From: Robiginitomaculum antarcticum DSM 21748
Lineage (GTDB): Bacteria; Pseudomonadota; Alphaproteobacteria; Caulobacterales; Maricaulaceae
Length of the DNA stretch: 64,000 bases
Assembly: GCF_000365025.1 (NCBI RefSeq)
Contig: NZ_KB823011.1
Location: forward strand, 637,971-701,970
Reading direction: 5' to 3'
How positions within the stretch are numbered: the first letter of the stretch is position 1; every line of letters begins with the position of its first letter. The notes under the pieces were generated by a model. That model had not been told where the DNA came from. It did not search any database and saw nothing but the letters and a program-made list of their open reading frames with translations. A program made the position numbers and the translations under genes. Below are positions 1-7,986 of this stretch, piece by piece.

Positions 1-288
1 AGGAATTTCATCGATTTCGATATCATACGATGTCGATATTAATTTCTTTAACTTTAGAGCGAGTGTCGCCTCGTCCCTGACAAAATGGCTGTCAACGGCT
101 TTTGATGTCCATAAAACGATAACAGTCTTTGCATTCTCAATAACTGAAGTTATTTCGGATTGAAAATCATCACCAGGCAGCAGGTCTACATCCCACCATA
201 CAGAATAGCCCATATCCAATAGCGCTTTGGATAGCGTTTCGGCTAAACGCCTATCCTCGTTTTGATATGATAAAAAAACGTCAATCAA
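1..288 (-). CDS. TIR-domain protein, C-terminus beyond window
   Basis: An open frame reads leftward off the window edge and gives about 96 residues of a TIR domain. It opens with a DVFLSYQNEDRRLAETL strand-loop-helix, followed by GYSVWWDVDLLPGDDF (the BB-loop region), then VIVLWTSKAVDSHFVRDEA. The Glu of that last segment sits where the NADase catalytic Glu of TIR enzymes lies. No ATG precedes the domain. I chose a TTG at 286-288, with a GGATGGGG-like purine stretch about nine bases upstream; the start is uncertain. Bacterial TIR domains often hydrolyse NAD+ or make cyclic ADP-ribose signals in anti-phage systems, and others are effectors. The C-terminal part that would decide the role is outside the window. 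It lies just beyond the mobilisation genes, a usual place for defence cargo. Confidence 0.75.
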   Translation of the reverse strand, partial: MIDVFLSYQNEDRRLAETLSKALLDMGYSVWWDVDLLPGDDFQSEITSVIENAKTVIVLWTSKAVDSHFVRDEATLALKLKKLISTSYDIEIDEIP

Positions 289-497
289 GAATAAAACCCC
301 ATCCCAGTGGAACAAATGTAGAATATAAAAGAGATTCGTTGTTTATTCCAGACTGCAACCTGCATTGTCCACAACTGAATATTCAGTACAGTCCATTGAT
401 TACGATGTCGTTTTCCTTTTGCTTTAAGTCAATTCTGATGTCTCCTTTGCCCCCACAGTACGCATTAGGACAAAATTTGCGATGCCCGTATGAGAGT

Positions 498-1325
498 TCA
501 TGATTTATCGAATCCAGCGTGATCTAGACTTCCAAAACCCTCATCAAAAACCTCAATCCAATCATCGCGCTCCAATTGCTGTGCCATTTCACGTAAGTCT
601 CGAATGAACTCCAACCGGGCACGATAATTTTGCAAGATAAGGGTATCGGTTTCGACATTGAGTTTACGCGTTTCTGCATAGAGTTTTTCGGCTTCAGCTA
701 GTATTTTTGTAACCTCGGCGGATATCTTCTCATTGTTTTTAGCGGGGCCCTCCAGAACGGCTTTAATGTGGTCCAGTGATTTCGTCGCAATAGTGCCGAG
801 CTCTTCCCGTACCGTGTGCCCCTCGGACGTTGGCAGCTTCACATCAAGCAATTGCTCCATCTGCTTGTAGATTTTTTGCTGCAATGATCGCCTATGCTTA
901 AATTTGTTCTCGCCGGAGATGACTGGATTGGCGGGGATAGTTCCGCGCCTATAATCAACGAAGGTATCAATGATGACTTTTGATAGCCGGACTGCGCTTT
1001 CGGACTTCATGCCCATCGACATCATGGCAACTCCATGTTCCGTGTATGCCCACGGCAGAACTCTCGCCCCGCCTCTCCCAGTGTTTGAAGTCACATTTTG
1101 TGACCTCAAAACCTTTACTTCTTCATTTGTAAGCTGAAAGGCGTAATCTATGGTGAACCTATCCGCATTACGCGAGCGGTACTGATTTACGGCTTTCGTA
1201 GTCGTTTCGTAGAATTGTGCCAGGTCATTCGCCAAAATGACAGGCTTCCCTCGGACCAACACAATAACCTGTTTGATACTATCGGATTGATCCGGGCTCC
1301 CAATATTTGCCTTACTTGAACTCAT
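498..1325 (-). CDS. ORF6N-domain protein (phage/plasmid DNA-binding type)
   Basis: This 275-residue protein has an N-terminal ORF6N domain at about residues 18-125. The visible signature is VRGKPVILANDLAQFYETTTKAV, then FQLTNEEVKVLRSQ, then GGARVLPWAYTEHGVAMM. ORF6N is a DNA-binding domain found in phage antirepressor-like and plasmid proteins. The C-terminal half (about 150-260) is charged and helical, with an EKISAEVTKILAEAEKLYAET stretch that looks like a coiled coil, so it probably oligomerises. It overlaps the end of the upstream lipoprotein gene by 14 bases, so the two are likely co-transcribed. The partner or target is unknown. It could be a regulator of the element or phage-derived cargo. 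Confidence 0.8.
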   Translation of the reverse strand: MSSSKANIGSPDQSDSIKQVIVLVRGKPVILANDLAQFYETTTKAVNQYRSRNADRFTIDYAFQLTNEEVKVLRSQNVTSNTGRGGARVLPWAYTEHGVAMMSMGMKSESAVRLSKVIIDTFVDYRRGTIPANPVISGENKFKHRRSLQQKIYKQMEQLLDVKLPTSEGHTVREELGTIATKSLDHIKAVLEGPAKNNEKISAEVTKILAEAEKLYAETRKLNVETDTLILQNYRARLEFIRDLREMAQQLERDDWIEVFDEGFGSLDHAGFDKS

Positions 1326-1974
1326 CGGTATGCACCCATCCTTTATCGCTCAAAACCAAATCATCGCTATCTTCTGATACCCCTGCGATTGCGGCAGGCC
1401 CGAGAGCAAGCCGCGGCGCTAATTCAGGCATGATCGCCCACTCAGGGACTTCGGCTAATCGGTAGCGATATTTGACATGGCTTGTCGCCGCGCTGCTCTG
1501 CACGACAGGCGCGGTAAAATTCATGATCTCAACAATGTCCCGGCGTCCGTAACAAAGCTGCAACATGTCTTTGTCAGGCCCCCTGTTTAGCGCCTTAGGC
1601 TGGATAGCGGCCTCCCCGGCTTTTGTGAGCCGAAAACCCTTTGCGGGAACCTGTTCCGTCTTGCTAAAATTCTTCAGCTCAAGCGTCGTGTCGTGCACGC
1701 TCATAATTCCGGCTCTTGCCAGCGCTAAGAACGGCTTTAAGTCTCGCGCATTGCGTTTCGCCCCGAGGACCTTGCCATCGTCTGCCACCTCCACGACAAA
1801 CAAAAAGGTCTGCCCAGCCTCCATTTTGCCAATTGGAAAGCACTCATGGTATTTAGTGTAATGTGCGTTCAGGACTTGGATGAAGTTTTCATTCGTGGCT
1901 TCATTATCAGGCGCGCCGCACGCCGCCAGTAAAAGCGCTATCATGCCGACCGCTCTGCATATATTCCGATTCAT
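1312..1974 (-). CDS. Hypothetical lipoprotein after the relaxase gene
   Basis: The protein starts MNRNICRAVGMIALLLAACG, a lipoprotein signal with the lipobox LAAC at residues 17-20. A longer frame starts at 1998, but GGAGG lies seven bases before the ATG at 1974, so that start is chosen. The mature part (about 200 residues) has no motif I recognise. It contains four further Cys/His-containing segments (YHECFP, QLCYGRRD) and ends with a WVHTDEF segment. It follows the relaxase gene by 24 bases and overlaps the ORF6N gene. An entry-exclusion-like or cell-surface role would fit a lipoprotein beside transfer genes, but that is inference from position only. Confidence 0.6.
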   Translation of the reverse strand: MNRNICRAVGMIALLLAACGAPDNEATNENFIQVLNAHYTKYHECFPIGKMEAGQTFLFVVEVADDGKVLGAKRNARDLKPFLALARAGIMSVHDTTLELKNFSKTEQVPAKGFRLTKAGEAAIQPKALNRGPDKDMLQLCYGRRDIVEIMNFTAPVVQSSAATSHVKYRYRLAEVPEWAIMPELAPRLALGPAAIAGVSEDSDDLVLSDKGWVHTDEFK

Positions 1975-1998
1975 TATCGTTCCTCCATTACGTAGCAT

Positions 1999-3924
1999 TC
2001 AAGAAATCTCCCGCCCCTTTGTGAGCGTCCAGGAAATACTGTGCCCGCTAATATCCCCTGTGACAGAGCGGCCTGGATTGCGCTCCAGCGTCTCGCGCCA
2101 CGGCACGAGGGTAAAATCTTTTGACCGCTCGATAACACCGTAACGCCCGCTCGGCCGGTTAACCGCTTTGACATATGTTCCGGAGATTTTGCCGCTGGCT
2201 GGCATCTCTGCGAACGGCTTACCCATATCGCTTGATATGTCACTCGCGGCGTCCGCCACATCGCGGGCTTCTAGGGTTTGTAAATGCTCGGACGTGATAG
2301 GCTCGCTGAGCGCGCTGATGACCGCCTCATCCAATAGGAATTTACGGCGCAGGGTTTTGGCGGTTTCTACGTCTTGGCCGAACCCCTCAGGCGCGTCAGA
2401 CCCGCTTGGAAGCACTAACTGCTCATCCAGCCATGTCCGGCCCATCATTTCGGCTAGTTTTTTAAGCGGGCTGCCGCTCACTATGCGAACGTCCACTGGA
2501 CCCGCCAAGGCTTTTGACTTTTCAAAGCGCGCGGCCCGTTTCAAATAGTCTGGCGGCACAGTCCAGGTTCCGTCCTTTTCGCGCTCGGCATGGCCCGCGC
2601 GCCGCATGGCTTCAAGCCGTCTTATATGAGCTTCGATGAACTGAGGCCGCGCTTCTTTATCCGTCTCCATATGCGCGGCCACGCTGTAACGCCCGCCGCT
2701 TCTGTGAGCGATGGTATCGATCGTATAATCGGACGGCCTGGGCGTGATCGATTTTGGTTTTGCCTGAACAGTCATCCCCGGCGCAACGCCCTCGATATTA
2801 GACGCCCCGCCTGTATCCACATAAAGCGCCTCGCCACTAGTGCAATCGAGCACCATATAGCTGCGGTCACTCACATCATCGCGGAGGCCGGTTTTCACCA
2901 CCCTGCCAGTCACGGTCTGCGCCTTGGCATCAAAGGGATCGTAAATTTCATCGCTGTGAACTTGGCGGGTAAGTTTAGCCTCCGTCATGGCGCGCTGATA
3001 CGTCCGGATAATATCGCCGCGCTCGCCCATGCGCCGCAAGGTGCGCTCAAACCCCTCATCTAGCTTCCAAATGCGCCGCCCGGTTTTCTCTACCAGCCCC
3101 ATTTCTCCAAGCCGTTTGAGCCGTCCCATATCCAGACGCCAAATGGCCTCTGACCCGGCGTCCGGCCCTGCCGACAAATCAAGGACGTTATCTTTGGCTT
3201 GGGTCACAAAACTCTTGTCCAATAATGTGAACCGCTTTTCAGGAACCATAGCGGCCAATTTCATGGCGGCGTCCATTTGCCGAATATAGCCGAGCTCTTT
3301 TGTTACGAGTTCGGCAGCAAGTTCCCGCATCCCCCGCGAGATATAAGCCCGCGGGATGACGAGATCTTTCCCGTCCGCCGTCTTGCCTCTTAAAACAATA
3401 TGGGTATGCGGCACCGAAGTGTCGTAATGATCAGCGGCGACCCATTCTAGCCGCGTTTCAAGATCGCTCTCCATGTGGCGCATAAAATCACGGGTGAACC
3501 CGGTGAGGCTGAGCATGTCCTTACTGTCCTCGGGCGAGACGATAATTTTGAAGTAATGACGGTCGTCTTTCAGGGTCTCTGCAAAGCCTGATTTATCCGG
3601 GGATATGCCGTCGTCGCCATAGAGAATGCCCTTGCTCTCATCCCGCCCAGCGCCGTCTCTCTCAATATAGTCCAGGTGATGATTAAGACTGGCAGTTTGC
3701 GCGGCGCCGTTTTTGACTAGGCTGACTTTCACAACAATGCGCCTGACAAACATTTCTTCAGCTCTTGGCGCGAACCTCGAGCGGCTTCCGCCCCCGCGCT
3801 TTTTGGACGAACTCCTTGCCGCGTGCCTGACGCGCCCGGCCAGACTTAAGAACTGTCCAGTGCCATTCGGCGCAAAAATTTTTCCAAGCTTCACATTGAA
3901 GGGATCATCGCCGCGCCCGCTCAT
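1999..3924 (-). CDS. Relaxase, VirD2-like with DUF3363 region
   Basis: This 641-residue relaxase would nick one strand at oriT and lead it into the recipient. After a basic N-terminus rich in Arg and Ser (residues 30-55), the nuclease domain covers about 60-260. It shows LNHHLDYIERDG (Tyr86 is a candidate nucleophile), DDRHYFKIIVSPED, and the metal-binding histidine cluster H166 with H173 and H175 in DHYDTSVPHTHIVLRG. Residues from about 270 on match the DUF3363 relaxase pattern by layout (EKRFTLLDKSF, then RRIWKLDEGFE). It is the last gene of a tightly coupled run (HTH, DUF2840, TraF, small ORF, relaxase), and its ATG overlaps the stop of the small ORF. No TraG coupling protein or Trb/VirB genes are in the window, so whether the element is self-transmissible cannot be told here. 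Confidence 0.9.
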   Translation of the reverse strand: MSGRGDDPFNVKLGKIFAPNGTGQFLSLAGRVRHAARSSSKKRGGGSRSRFAPRAEEMFVRRIVVKVSLVKNGAAQTASLNHHLDYIERDGAGRDESKGILYGDDGISPDKSGFAETLKDDRHYFKIIVSPEDSKDMLSLTGFTRDFMRHMESDLETRLEWVAADHYDTSVPHTHIVLRGKTADGKDLVIPRAYISRGMRELAAELVTKELGYIRQMDAAMKLAAMVPEKRFTLLDKSFVTQAKDNVLDLSAGPDAGSEAIWRLDMGRLKRLGEMGLVEKTGRRIWKLDEGFERTLRRMGERGDIIRTYQRAMTEAKLTRQVHSDEIYDPFDAKAQTVTGRVVKTGLRDDVSDRSYMVLDCTSGEALYVDTGGASNIEGVAPGMTVQAKPKSITPRPSDYTIDTIAHRSGGRYSVAAHMETDKEARPQFIEAHIRRLEAMRRAGHAEREKDGTWTVPPDYLKRAARFEKSKALAGPVDVRIVSGSPLKKLAEMMGRTWLDEQLVLPSGSDAPEGFGQDVETAKTLRRKFLLDEAVISALSEPITSEHLQTLEARDVADAASDISSDMGKPFAEMPASGKISGTYVKAVNRPSGRYGVIERSKDFTLVPWRETLERNPGRSVTGDISGHSISWTLTKGREIS

Positions 3925-4118
3925 TGACCTGTAATCCTGCTAAATCTGCGAATTTTCGCAGGTGGCCCGCCCGTAATCCCCGCTGCTATAGGGGTTCTTA
4001 AGCAACAGCCTGGGTCACCACTCAAAACGGTGGCCCCTAAAAAACGATGTGCAGACAATGGCTTAGGGCTGACAGGCCCAGCCCTTTTATCTTGCAATAT
4101 CCACCAATCTAACCTCAC
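3921..4118 (-). CDS. Small 65-aa ORF coupled to TraF and relaxase genes
   Basis: The GTG start overlaps the TGA of the TraF gene (GTGA) and its own TGA overlaps the relaxase ATG (ATGA), so it would be translated by coupling at both ends. The product is 65 residues, basic, with RLDWWILQDKRAGPVSPKPLSAHR at its start. It has a single Cys pair (GCCLRT) and no signal peptide or known domain. The same DNA carries two hairpins that could be oriT, so the frame may be open only because non-coding DNA fills the gap. The exact overlaps argue that it is a real gene. Confidence 0.5.
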   Translation of the reverse strand: MRLDWWILQDKRAGPVSPKPLSAHRFLGATVLSGDPGCCLRTPIAAGITGGPPAKIRRFSRITGQ

Positions 4119-4660
4119 CCCCCTAATTCCCCCATTTTACCGGACTTAGCGGATATTGATGTCCCGAGATATTCCACTTCTCCGAGGATATTCTCGAGCG
4201 TAACAGGCCCAAAATAACGGCTATCAAACCCGGTCTGCACATCCGGCGAGACAAGAAAATATTCGCCCAATTTTAAGGTAATACACCCCGACTGAGCCGG
4301 CATGTCGCGCCCCAAAGCATCCTGCGACTGCCGGGAGATATCAGCATGCTTTGGGACGCTCACCCCGTTTTTATGATAGCAAATCTCATCCCCTTCGACG
4401 GCCCAAACCGTCTTTATGAGGGGGTAATCATAGGGCAAATATCCGCGCTCATCGGCCAGTTTGCGCGCCCATTCCGGCGCGTAAGCCGCGACCTGAGAAT
4501 TAAGACCGGGCATATTATTCTTGCGCAATCTATAAAACCCAATGGGCGCACTGGGACTAGGATTGTAGAGCAAAAAAGGTTTAGGCGGAAAAGCAATTTG
4601 AGCTGTTGTCACGACAATTGCGCCCGTAATAATCATGGCAATAAGCGAATTTCTAAGCAT
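4115..4660 (-). CDS. traF: Conjugative-transfer signal peptidase TraF (S26)
   Basis: This is a 181-residue S26-family peptidase. In conjugation systems TraF processes and cyclises the pilin. The sequence has an N-terminal membrane segment (residues 5-24) and the Ser motif NPSPSAPIGFYR with Ser37 as likely nucleophile. Lys83 in PLIKTVWAVEGDE is the general base, and the box FDSRYFGPV at about 150 is typical of the family. Length and motif spacing are normal, so it is probably active. It overlaps the DUF2840 gene by eight bases upstream and the small ORF downstream. The periplasmic face of the inner membrane is the expected site. Confidence 0.88.
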   Translation of the reverse strand: MLRNSLIAMIITGAIVVTTAQIAFPPKPFLLYNPSPSAPIGFYRLRKNNMPGLNSQVAAYAPEWARKLADERGYLPYDYPLIKTVWAVEGDEICYHKNGVSVPKHADISRQSQDALGRDMPAQSGCITLKLGEYFLVSPDVQTGFDSRYFGPVTLENILGEVEYLGTSISAKSGKMGELGG

Positions 4661-5099
4661 TGTTCTGTGCCAAATATTGACTTATCTGGGGCGGGTCATC
4701 CCTGCAAATTTCCGTATGATGATACTGCCGCCAATAGCTGGCCGGGACGACGGCGAGGTCACTACCCACTCGCTTTTCCAGCTTCGTCAAACGCGCCAGC
4801 AAGCGGCGCGTGGCCTTCGTGCCGCGTGATCGCAGCAGCAGTTCAGCGCCGGGATAGACGCCAGGCATTTCAGTCAGTCGCCCCGTTTTTTGGGTTTCAC
4901 AAATATATAGATTCCAGAGAATTGTACCGTGATCGTTGCGCGTCCACCGCACCATTCCAAATGTCGCAAAAGGCCGAAAGCTGTGTATTTTAATTCCGCT
5001 TGGACGCTCAATTATTGTTTGGCCACCGCCAAACCTGAGCCGGTGATTGCAAACACCGCGAACAAAATGCTCGGTGACTATGGTGCAAGCATCAGACAT
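4653..5099 (-). CDS. DUF2840 protein of conjugative modules
   Basis: This 148-residue soluble protein matches the DUF2840 pattern. The core is FATFGMVRWTRNDHGTI, then PGVYPGAELLLRSRG, then a helical LLARLTKLEKRVG and a closing SYWRQYHHTE. DUF2840 genes lie beside traF and the relaxase in many alphaproteobacterial conjugative elements; their biochemical role is not known. It overlaps the HTH gene upstream and the traF gene downstream by eight bases each. The first 20 residues contain three His and two Cys with no clear metal motif. Confidence 0.8.
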   Translation of the reverse strand: MSDACTIVTEHFVRGVCNHRLRFGGGQTIIERPSGIKIHSFRPFATFGMVRWTRNDHGTILWNLYICETQKTGRLTEMPGVYPGAELLLRSRGTKATRRLLARLTKLEKRVGSDLAVVPASYWRQYHHTEICRDDPPQISQYLAQNNA

Positions 5100-5316
5100 T
5101 TTGGGAGGCTTTTTTACCGCGCGGCTGCGTTTCTTCTTCGCGGCGCAATGACCACTGCTTCAATTCATCCCGGTGATAGACGACTTTGCGCCCATGTTTT
5201 CTGTATTTTGGCCCCTGCCCGTTCCATCTCATATTCTGCAGTGTGTTTTGTTTCAGATGAAGAAATTTTGCAGCCTCCTTAACATCCACAAATGGGCATT
5301 TCAAAACACGGCCCAT
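5092..5316 (-). CDS. AlpA/excisionase-like helix-turn-helix protein
   Basis: A 74-residue DNA-binding protein. The winged-helix signature of the MerR-like HTH_17 group is clear: FVDVKEAAKFLHLKQNTLQNMR, then GPKYRKHGRKVVYHRDELKQW. Such proteins act as small regulators or recombination directionality factors in mobile elements. The frame can be extended to a GTG at 5322, but that GTG would lie inside the ribosome-binding site. GGGAGG lies five bases before the ATG at 5316, so this start is chosen. It is the first gene of the coupled HTH-DUF2840-TraF-relaxase run and may regulate it. No integrase is in the window for it to partner. Confidence 0.85.
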   Translation of the reverse strand: MGRVLKCPFVDVKEAAKFLHLKQNTLQNMRWNGQGPKYRKHGRKVVYHRDELKQWSLRREEETQPRGKKASQNV

Positions 5317-5471
5317 GTCCACCTCCCAGTCAGTTTCTGTCTTTGCAGGGGCCTGATATCCCTGCCATTAAGTGATTCGGGGCATATTTTTACGGGGTTG
5401 TATATGGTTAAACTTGCACCCTCAAAAATAACCGCTCATCTAAAATAAGCTCATTTGGAGTGTGAACGGGC

Positions 5472-6257
5472 TTATCTAGTCTGGTTTAAAATCTTTAAAA
5501 ATTGCCCGCGTAACTGGGATTCGGCACGCAAATAATGATTGCGAACAATGGTTCGCGCATACTCAAATTTATCGGGATTTTTAATCAAGTATTTTTTCCC
5601 AAAATGGGCCTCTATGGCGTCTTTCCATGACCCGCCAGAGCTGCGAATATCGTAAACCAGCGCCGCGCTTCGGTGCAAATCGGCCCGTTTTGGCGTGTGA
5701 ATATTCGTGCGGGCGGGCAGTGATCCATCAAGAATTCCAAAGATTAGAGCGGCGGTTTTAAGCCGCTTTTCACGGCCCTTGGCATGATTAAACTCAAGCC
5801 CGATATAGACATCCTCACTTCCTAAATCCAAATCATCACAATGCAGCTGAAACCAAAACCCTGCGCCTAGAAACCGGGCATGATAAGAGCCGTCTGCGCC
5901 CTTAAAATAGGAGCGTTTGGCTGGATAATCCGACAGCTTGATGGGCCTCGCTTCAGGCCGAACGGATGCTACCTCAAGAACATGGAACCTCACCGCGGAA
6001 CTAAAATGATCAGGGTGCCAAAACACATTGGCATCAACAGCGGAAAGCTCCGGGTTTGCCGGAAATAAAAGCCCGTATTTTTCAAATTCTGGGTAGAGTT
6101 TGAGCGCTGTTAATTGCACGGCGTCATCTGATAATTGGGCGGCCAGCAAGTCTATAGGCGCTGTTTTTGCGTAAAGTTTCTTATAAGACTCCACGCGCCG
6201 CACGACCTCCCAGGAAGAGGATGGAAACGTATTCCACGGTGAAATTTTATAAGGCAA
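5472..6257 (-). CDS. DUF2285-like element protein (putative DNA-binding)
   Basis: The 261-residue product starts at a TTG with AAAGGAG five bases upstream; no ATG fits. The layout resembles the DUF2285 proteins of conjugative elements. A short N-terminal WEVVRRVESYKKLYA block comes first, then VFWHPDHFSSAVRFHVLEV at about 75-95. A C-terminal helical region, RLKTAALIFGILDGSLPARTNIHTPKRADLHRS, matches the place of the family's DNA-binding part. Function is not established; a regulator or replication-associated role is usual guesswork. It lies between the DUF736 gene and the transfer genes, transcribed leftward like both. The gap of about 155 bases to the HTH gene may hold a promoter for the transfer run. 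Confidence 0.55.
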   Translation of the reverse strand: MPYKISPWNTFPSSSWEVVRRVESYKKLYAKTAPIDLLAAQLSDDAVQLTALKLYPEFEKYGLLFPANPELSAVDANVFWHPDHFSSAVRFHVLEVASVRPEARPIKLSDYPAKRSYFKGADGSYHARFLGAGFWFQLHCDDLDLGSEDVYIGLEFNHAKGREKRLKTAALIFGILDGSLPARTNIHTPKRADLHRSAALVYDIRSSGGSWKDAIEAHFGKKYLIKNPDKFEYARTIVRNHYLRAESQLRGQFLKILNQTR

Positions 6258-6340
6258 AACACTCCTTTACACCAAAAACTAGCATCAAAACAGTGCCTCT
6301 ACCATGATAATCTGCAAGATATGCGCCATGGATATAACCA

Positions 6341-6374
6341 CAAAAAACCCGCCCGATAGTGCATCGGGCGGGGG
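6341..6374 (-). terminator. Rho-independent terminator after DUF736 gene
   Basis: On the minus strand, CCCGCCCGAT and ATCGGGCGGG form a ten-base-pair stem with a five-base loop, followed by TTTTTTG. It sits 18 bases past the DUF736 stop codon. A slightly decayed copy of the same hairpin follows the DUF736 pseudogene on the other strand at 7385-7413. Confidence 0.85.
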
Positions 6375-6391
6375 TATTTAAGAGAAACCGC

Positions 6392-6718
6392 TTAGGCGCG
6401 GGGGTTCCAGACCATCGCGAATTTCTTCTCTTTAGTGCCTTTGACCCGGCCCAGATTAGCATAGACCCTGCGGTCGCTGATATTGGGGTGTTCAAAGGTC
6501 AGGGAGATATAATCTTTCCCTGAGGTTTCACCGACGCGGTTCCAGCCTGCGCCGACTTCGTTTAAACGCTCTCCGAAGATCCGGTAATCCGGCTCCTGGG
6601 ACTTCGGCGTTTTGGACTCATTGGCGACGATTTTGATGCGTTCATTGACGCCCATCGCTAACAGGCCTTCGAAGTTTCCGGTGTCAGTTTTTGTGATATA
6701 TCCGATTGCTTTGGACAT
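6392..6718 (-). CDS. DUF736 protein, intact copy
   Basis: A 108-residue protein beginning MSKAIGYITKTDTGNFEG, the DUF736 hallmark, with YRIFGERLNEVGAGWNR and SGKDYISLTFEHPNI in the middle and KKFAMVWNPRA at the end. The family is very common in alphaproteobacterial plasmids and integrative elements, usually near parB and antirestriction genes; its function is unknown. GGAG lies nine bases before the ATG. A strong terminator follows. An inverted, frameshifted second copy starts about 315 bases away on the other strand. Confidence 0.9.
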   Translation of the reverse strand: MSKAIGYITKTDTGNFEGLLAMGVNERIKIVANESKTPKSQEPDYRIFGERLNEVGAGWNRVGETSGKDYISLTFEHPNISDRRVYANLGRVKGTKEKKFAMVWNPRA

Positions 6719-6833
6719 AGTTTAGTCTCCATTTGTTTGCCGCGTCGGGGCCAATCCCCTTGCTGACAACCAAATGGAAGCGGGCGGCCCGCCGCCTATC
6801 ACGCCTTCAATAGAATCAAATCATAAAGCAGGC

Positions 6834-6914
6834 CGAACGCGCACTGCGCGTTCGCACCCGTAAGAGACGCTAATTTGTGTCGCGATGAATTGGGCCTTCT
6901 CTTTTTAGGCCCAA
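6834..6914. other. Two perfect hairpins in centre of inverted duplication
   Basis: CGAACGCGC (6834-6842) pairs perfectly with GCGCGTTCG (6846-6854) around a three-base loop. TTGGGCCT (6890-6897) pairs with AGGCCCAA (6907-6914) around a nine-base loop. The second hairpin is flanked by CTAATTTGTGT and AAATTAGTGTG. The two DUF736 copies diverge from this spot, so it could be a bidirectional promoter with regulatory hairpins, a small RNA, or an origin-like element. I cannot tell which. Confidence 0.5.
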
Positions 6915-7032
6915 GAGGAAATTAGTGTGTCTGGAGCGGTTGAAAGGCGGCGAGCCGCCTGCTCATTTAAGGGTGACAGCAAGGGGATTGGGCGCGGCGC
7001 ATCTGACAAATGGAACCGACGATTAAAACTAC

Positions 7033-7363
7033 ATGCCCAAAGGGATTGGATGTATTACGCGGACTGACACCGGCAACTTTGACGCTTTTTTTCGCTATGG
7101 GCGGCCATGATCGCCTCAAATGCCTCTCCGGCGCGTCCGAAACTTCCTGATGTCCCAAGAGCTGGATTTCTATATCTTTAGAGGGGGTTTGAATGATGAC
7201 GGCAAAGGCTGGGGCCGTGCCTGCGGCACATCAGGGAAAGACGGTATCTCCCGAGCCTTTGAGCGCCTCAATATCTGCGGCCGCAGGGTCTATGCCCATC
7301 TGGGCCGTATCAAAGGTATAAAAGTGCCGATATTGGCTATGGCCTTGAACCCGCTGCGCCTAA
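7033..7363 (+). pseudogene. Frameshifted DUF736 pseudogene
   Basis: From the ATG at 7033 the frame reads MPKGIGCITRTDTGNFDAFF, aligned with the start of the intact copy. It then shifts frame and meets stops around 7108-7190. Homology resumes in another frame as MSQELDFYIFRGGLNDDGKGWGR, then SGKDGISRAFERLNICGRRVYAHLGRIKG, and ends in LAMALNP. An extra base near 7353 puts the old stop out of frame. At least two frameshifts are needed to restore the gene. It retains a leader and terminator matching the intact gene, so the copy arose by inverted duplication and then decayed. Confidence 0.85.
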
Positions 7364-7695
7364 GCTGTTTCTCTTACATGCCGGCCCGCCTGATACACAA
7401 TCGGGCGGGTTTATTTGCGGCTATCTCTATTGCTCTCATTCTCAAACGCGCTTAGTCAATGATCGCGCGTAGCAAAATCTGCGCGTGGGGATCGTCAACC
7501 CCTCTGAAAACCGTAGACGGCCTGCCCGGCGCGTCTTGGGACATCAATGCACATTCGGCTCTGGCCGGATGGTGCGTAATGTCCAATGGTCTTTGCCTGA
7601 AAAGGTGCGGCCTAAATACCGCGCACAGAGTCCTACGGTTCTCTGTTTTGACGACATCCGGCTTTTCGGATGCGTTTAAACGAACCGGAGGCCTT
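7364..7695. other. Intergenic stretch after DUF736 pseudogene
   Basis: About 330 bases without a convincing gene. The first part is the decayed terminator hairpin of the right duplication arm (7385-7413). A plus-strand frame runs across 7459-7695 into the next gene, but no ribosome-binding site supports its ATG and its composition is unconvincing. It may be the remains of another small element gene. Confidence 0.4.
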
Positions 7696-7986
7696 ATGGT
7701 AAGCCAAGCTGATTATAGTCAGACACTCTATTTAAGTCTGCTACCGAGCGGCGGCATAACGCTCGACAAAGACTACTGCGAGGCCGGAACCGATACGCCC
7801 GCGCTTGACCCCGATATCGTGCTGGCCCCAATTTCCATGCTGCAGTTAACTCAAATCGCCGCCGATACTATTCTCAAACTTCCCGACCAAAACGACCCAA
7901 ATGAACTTGAGAATCTCCTTGCAAGCATAGATAAATGCTTGGAAATGGTCAAATCCGCTATAAAAAAGCGGGAGTCCAAACCCTAA
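7696..7986 (+). CDS. Hypothetical 96-aa acidic protein
   Basis: The ATG at 7696 has GGAGG four bases upstream, which decides the start over an in-frame ATG at 7459. The product is small and soluble. It begins MVSQADYSQTLYLSLLPSGG and has a helical C-terminal part (LTQIAADTILKLPDQ, then LLASIDKCLEMVKSAIKKRE). No family is recognised. It is the only intact rightward gene in the backbone and faces the leftward ParB operon, with a terminator hairpin between them. Confidence 0.5.
   Translation: MVSQADYSQTLYLSLLPSGGITLDKDYCEAGTDTPALDPDIVLAPISMLQLTQIAADTILKLPDQNDPNELENLLASIDKCLEMVKSAIKKRESKP

Larger units (their letters stand above)
6340..7410. repeat. Large inverted duplication of the DUF736 locus
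   Basis: The left arm (about 6340-6797) and right arm (about 6942-7410) are diverged inverted copies. Each holds a DUF736 gene, its leader (both contain CAGCAAGGGGATTGG and a CAAATGGA segment before the start codon), a GC-rich GGCGGC/GCCGCC hairpin at the inner edge, and a terminator hairpin at the outer edge. The right-hand gene is broken by frameshifts. The arms flank a unique centre of about 145 bases. Confidence 0.8.

Noticed and set aside
267..503. Plus-strand 78-codon ORF
   Set aside because: It overlaps the likely promoter and start of the leftward TIR gene, has no ribosome-binding site or recognisable domain, and its composition is unlike its neighbours.
383..505. Minus-strand frame with CPNAYCGGKGDIRIDL, downstream of the ORF6N stop
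   Set aside because: It has a suggestive Cys pair, but no start codon of its own and no family match; it may be chance or a relic.
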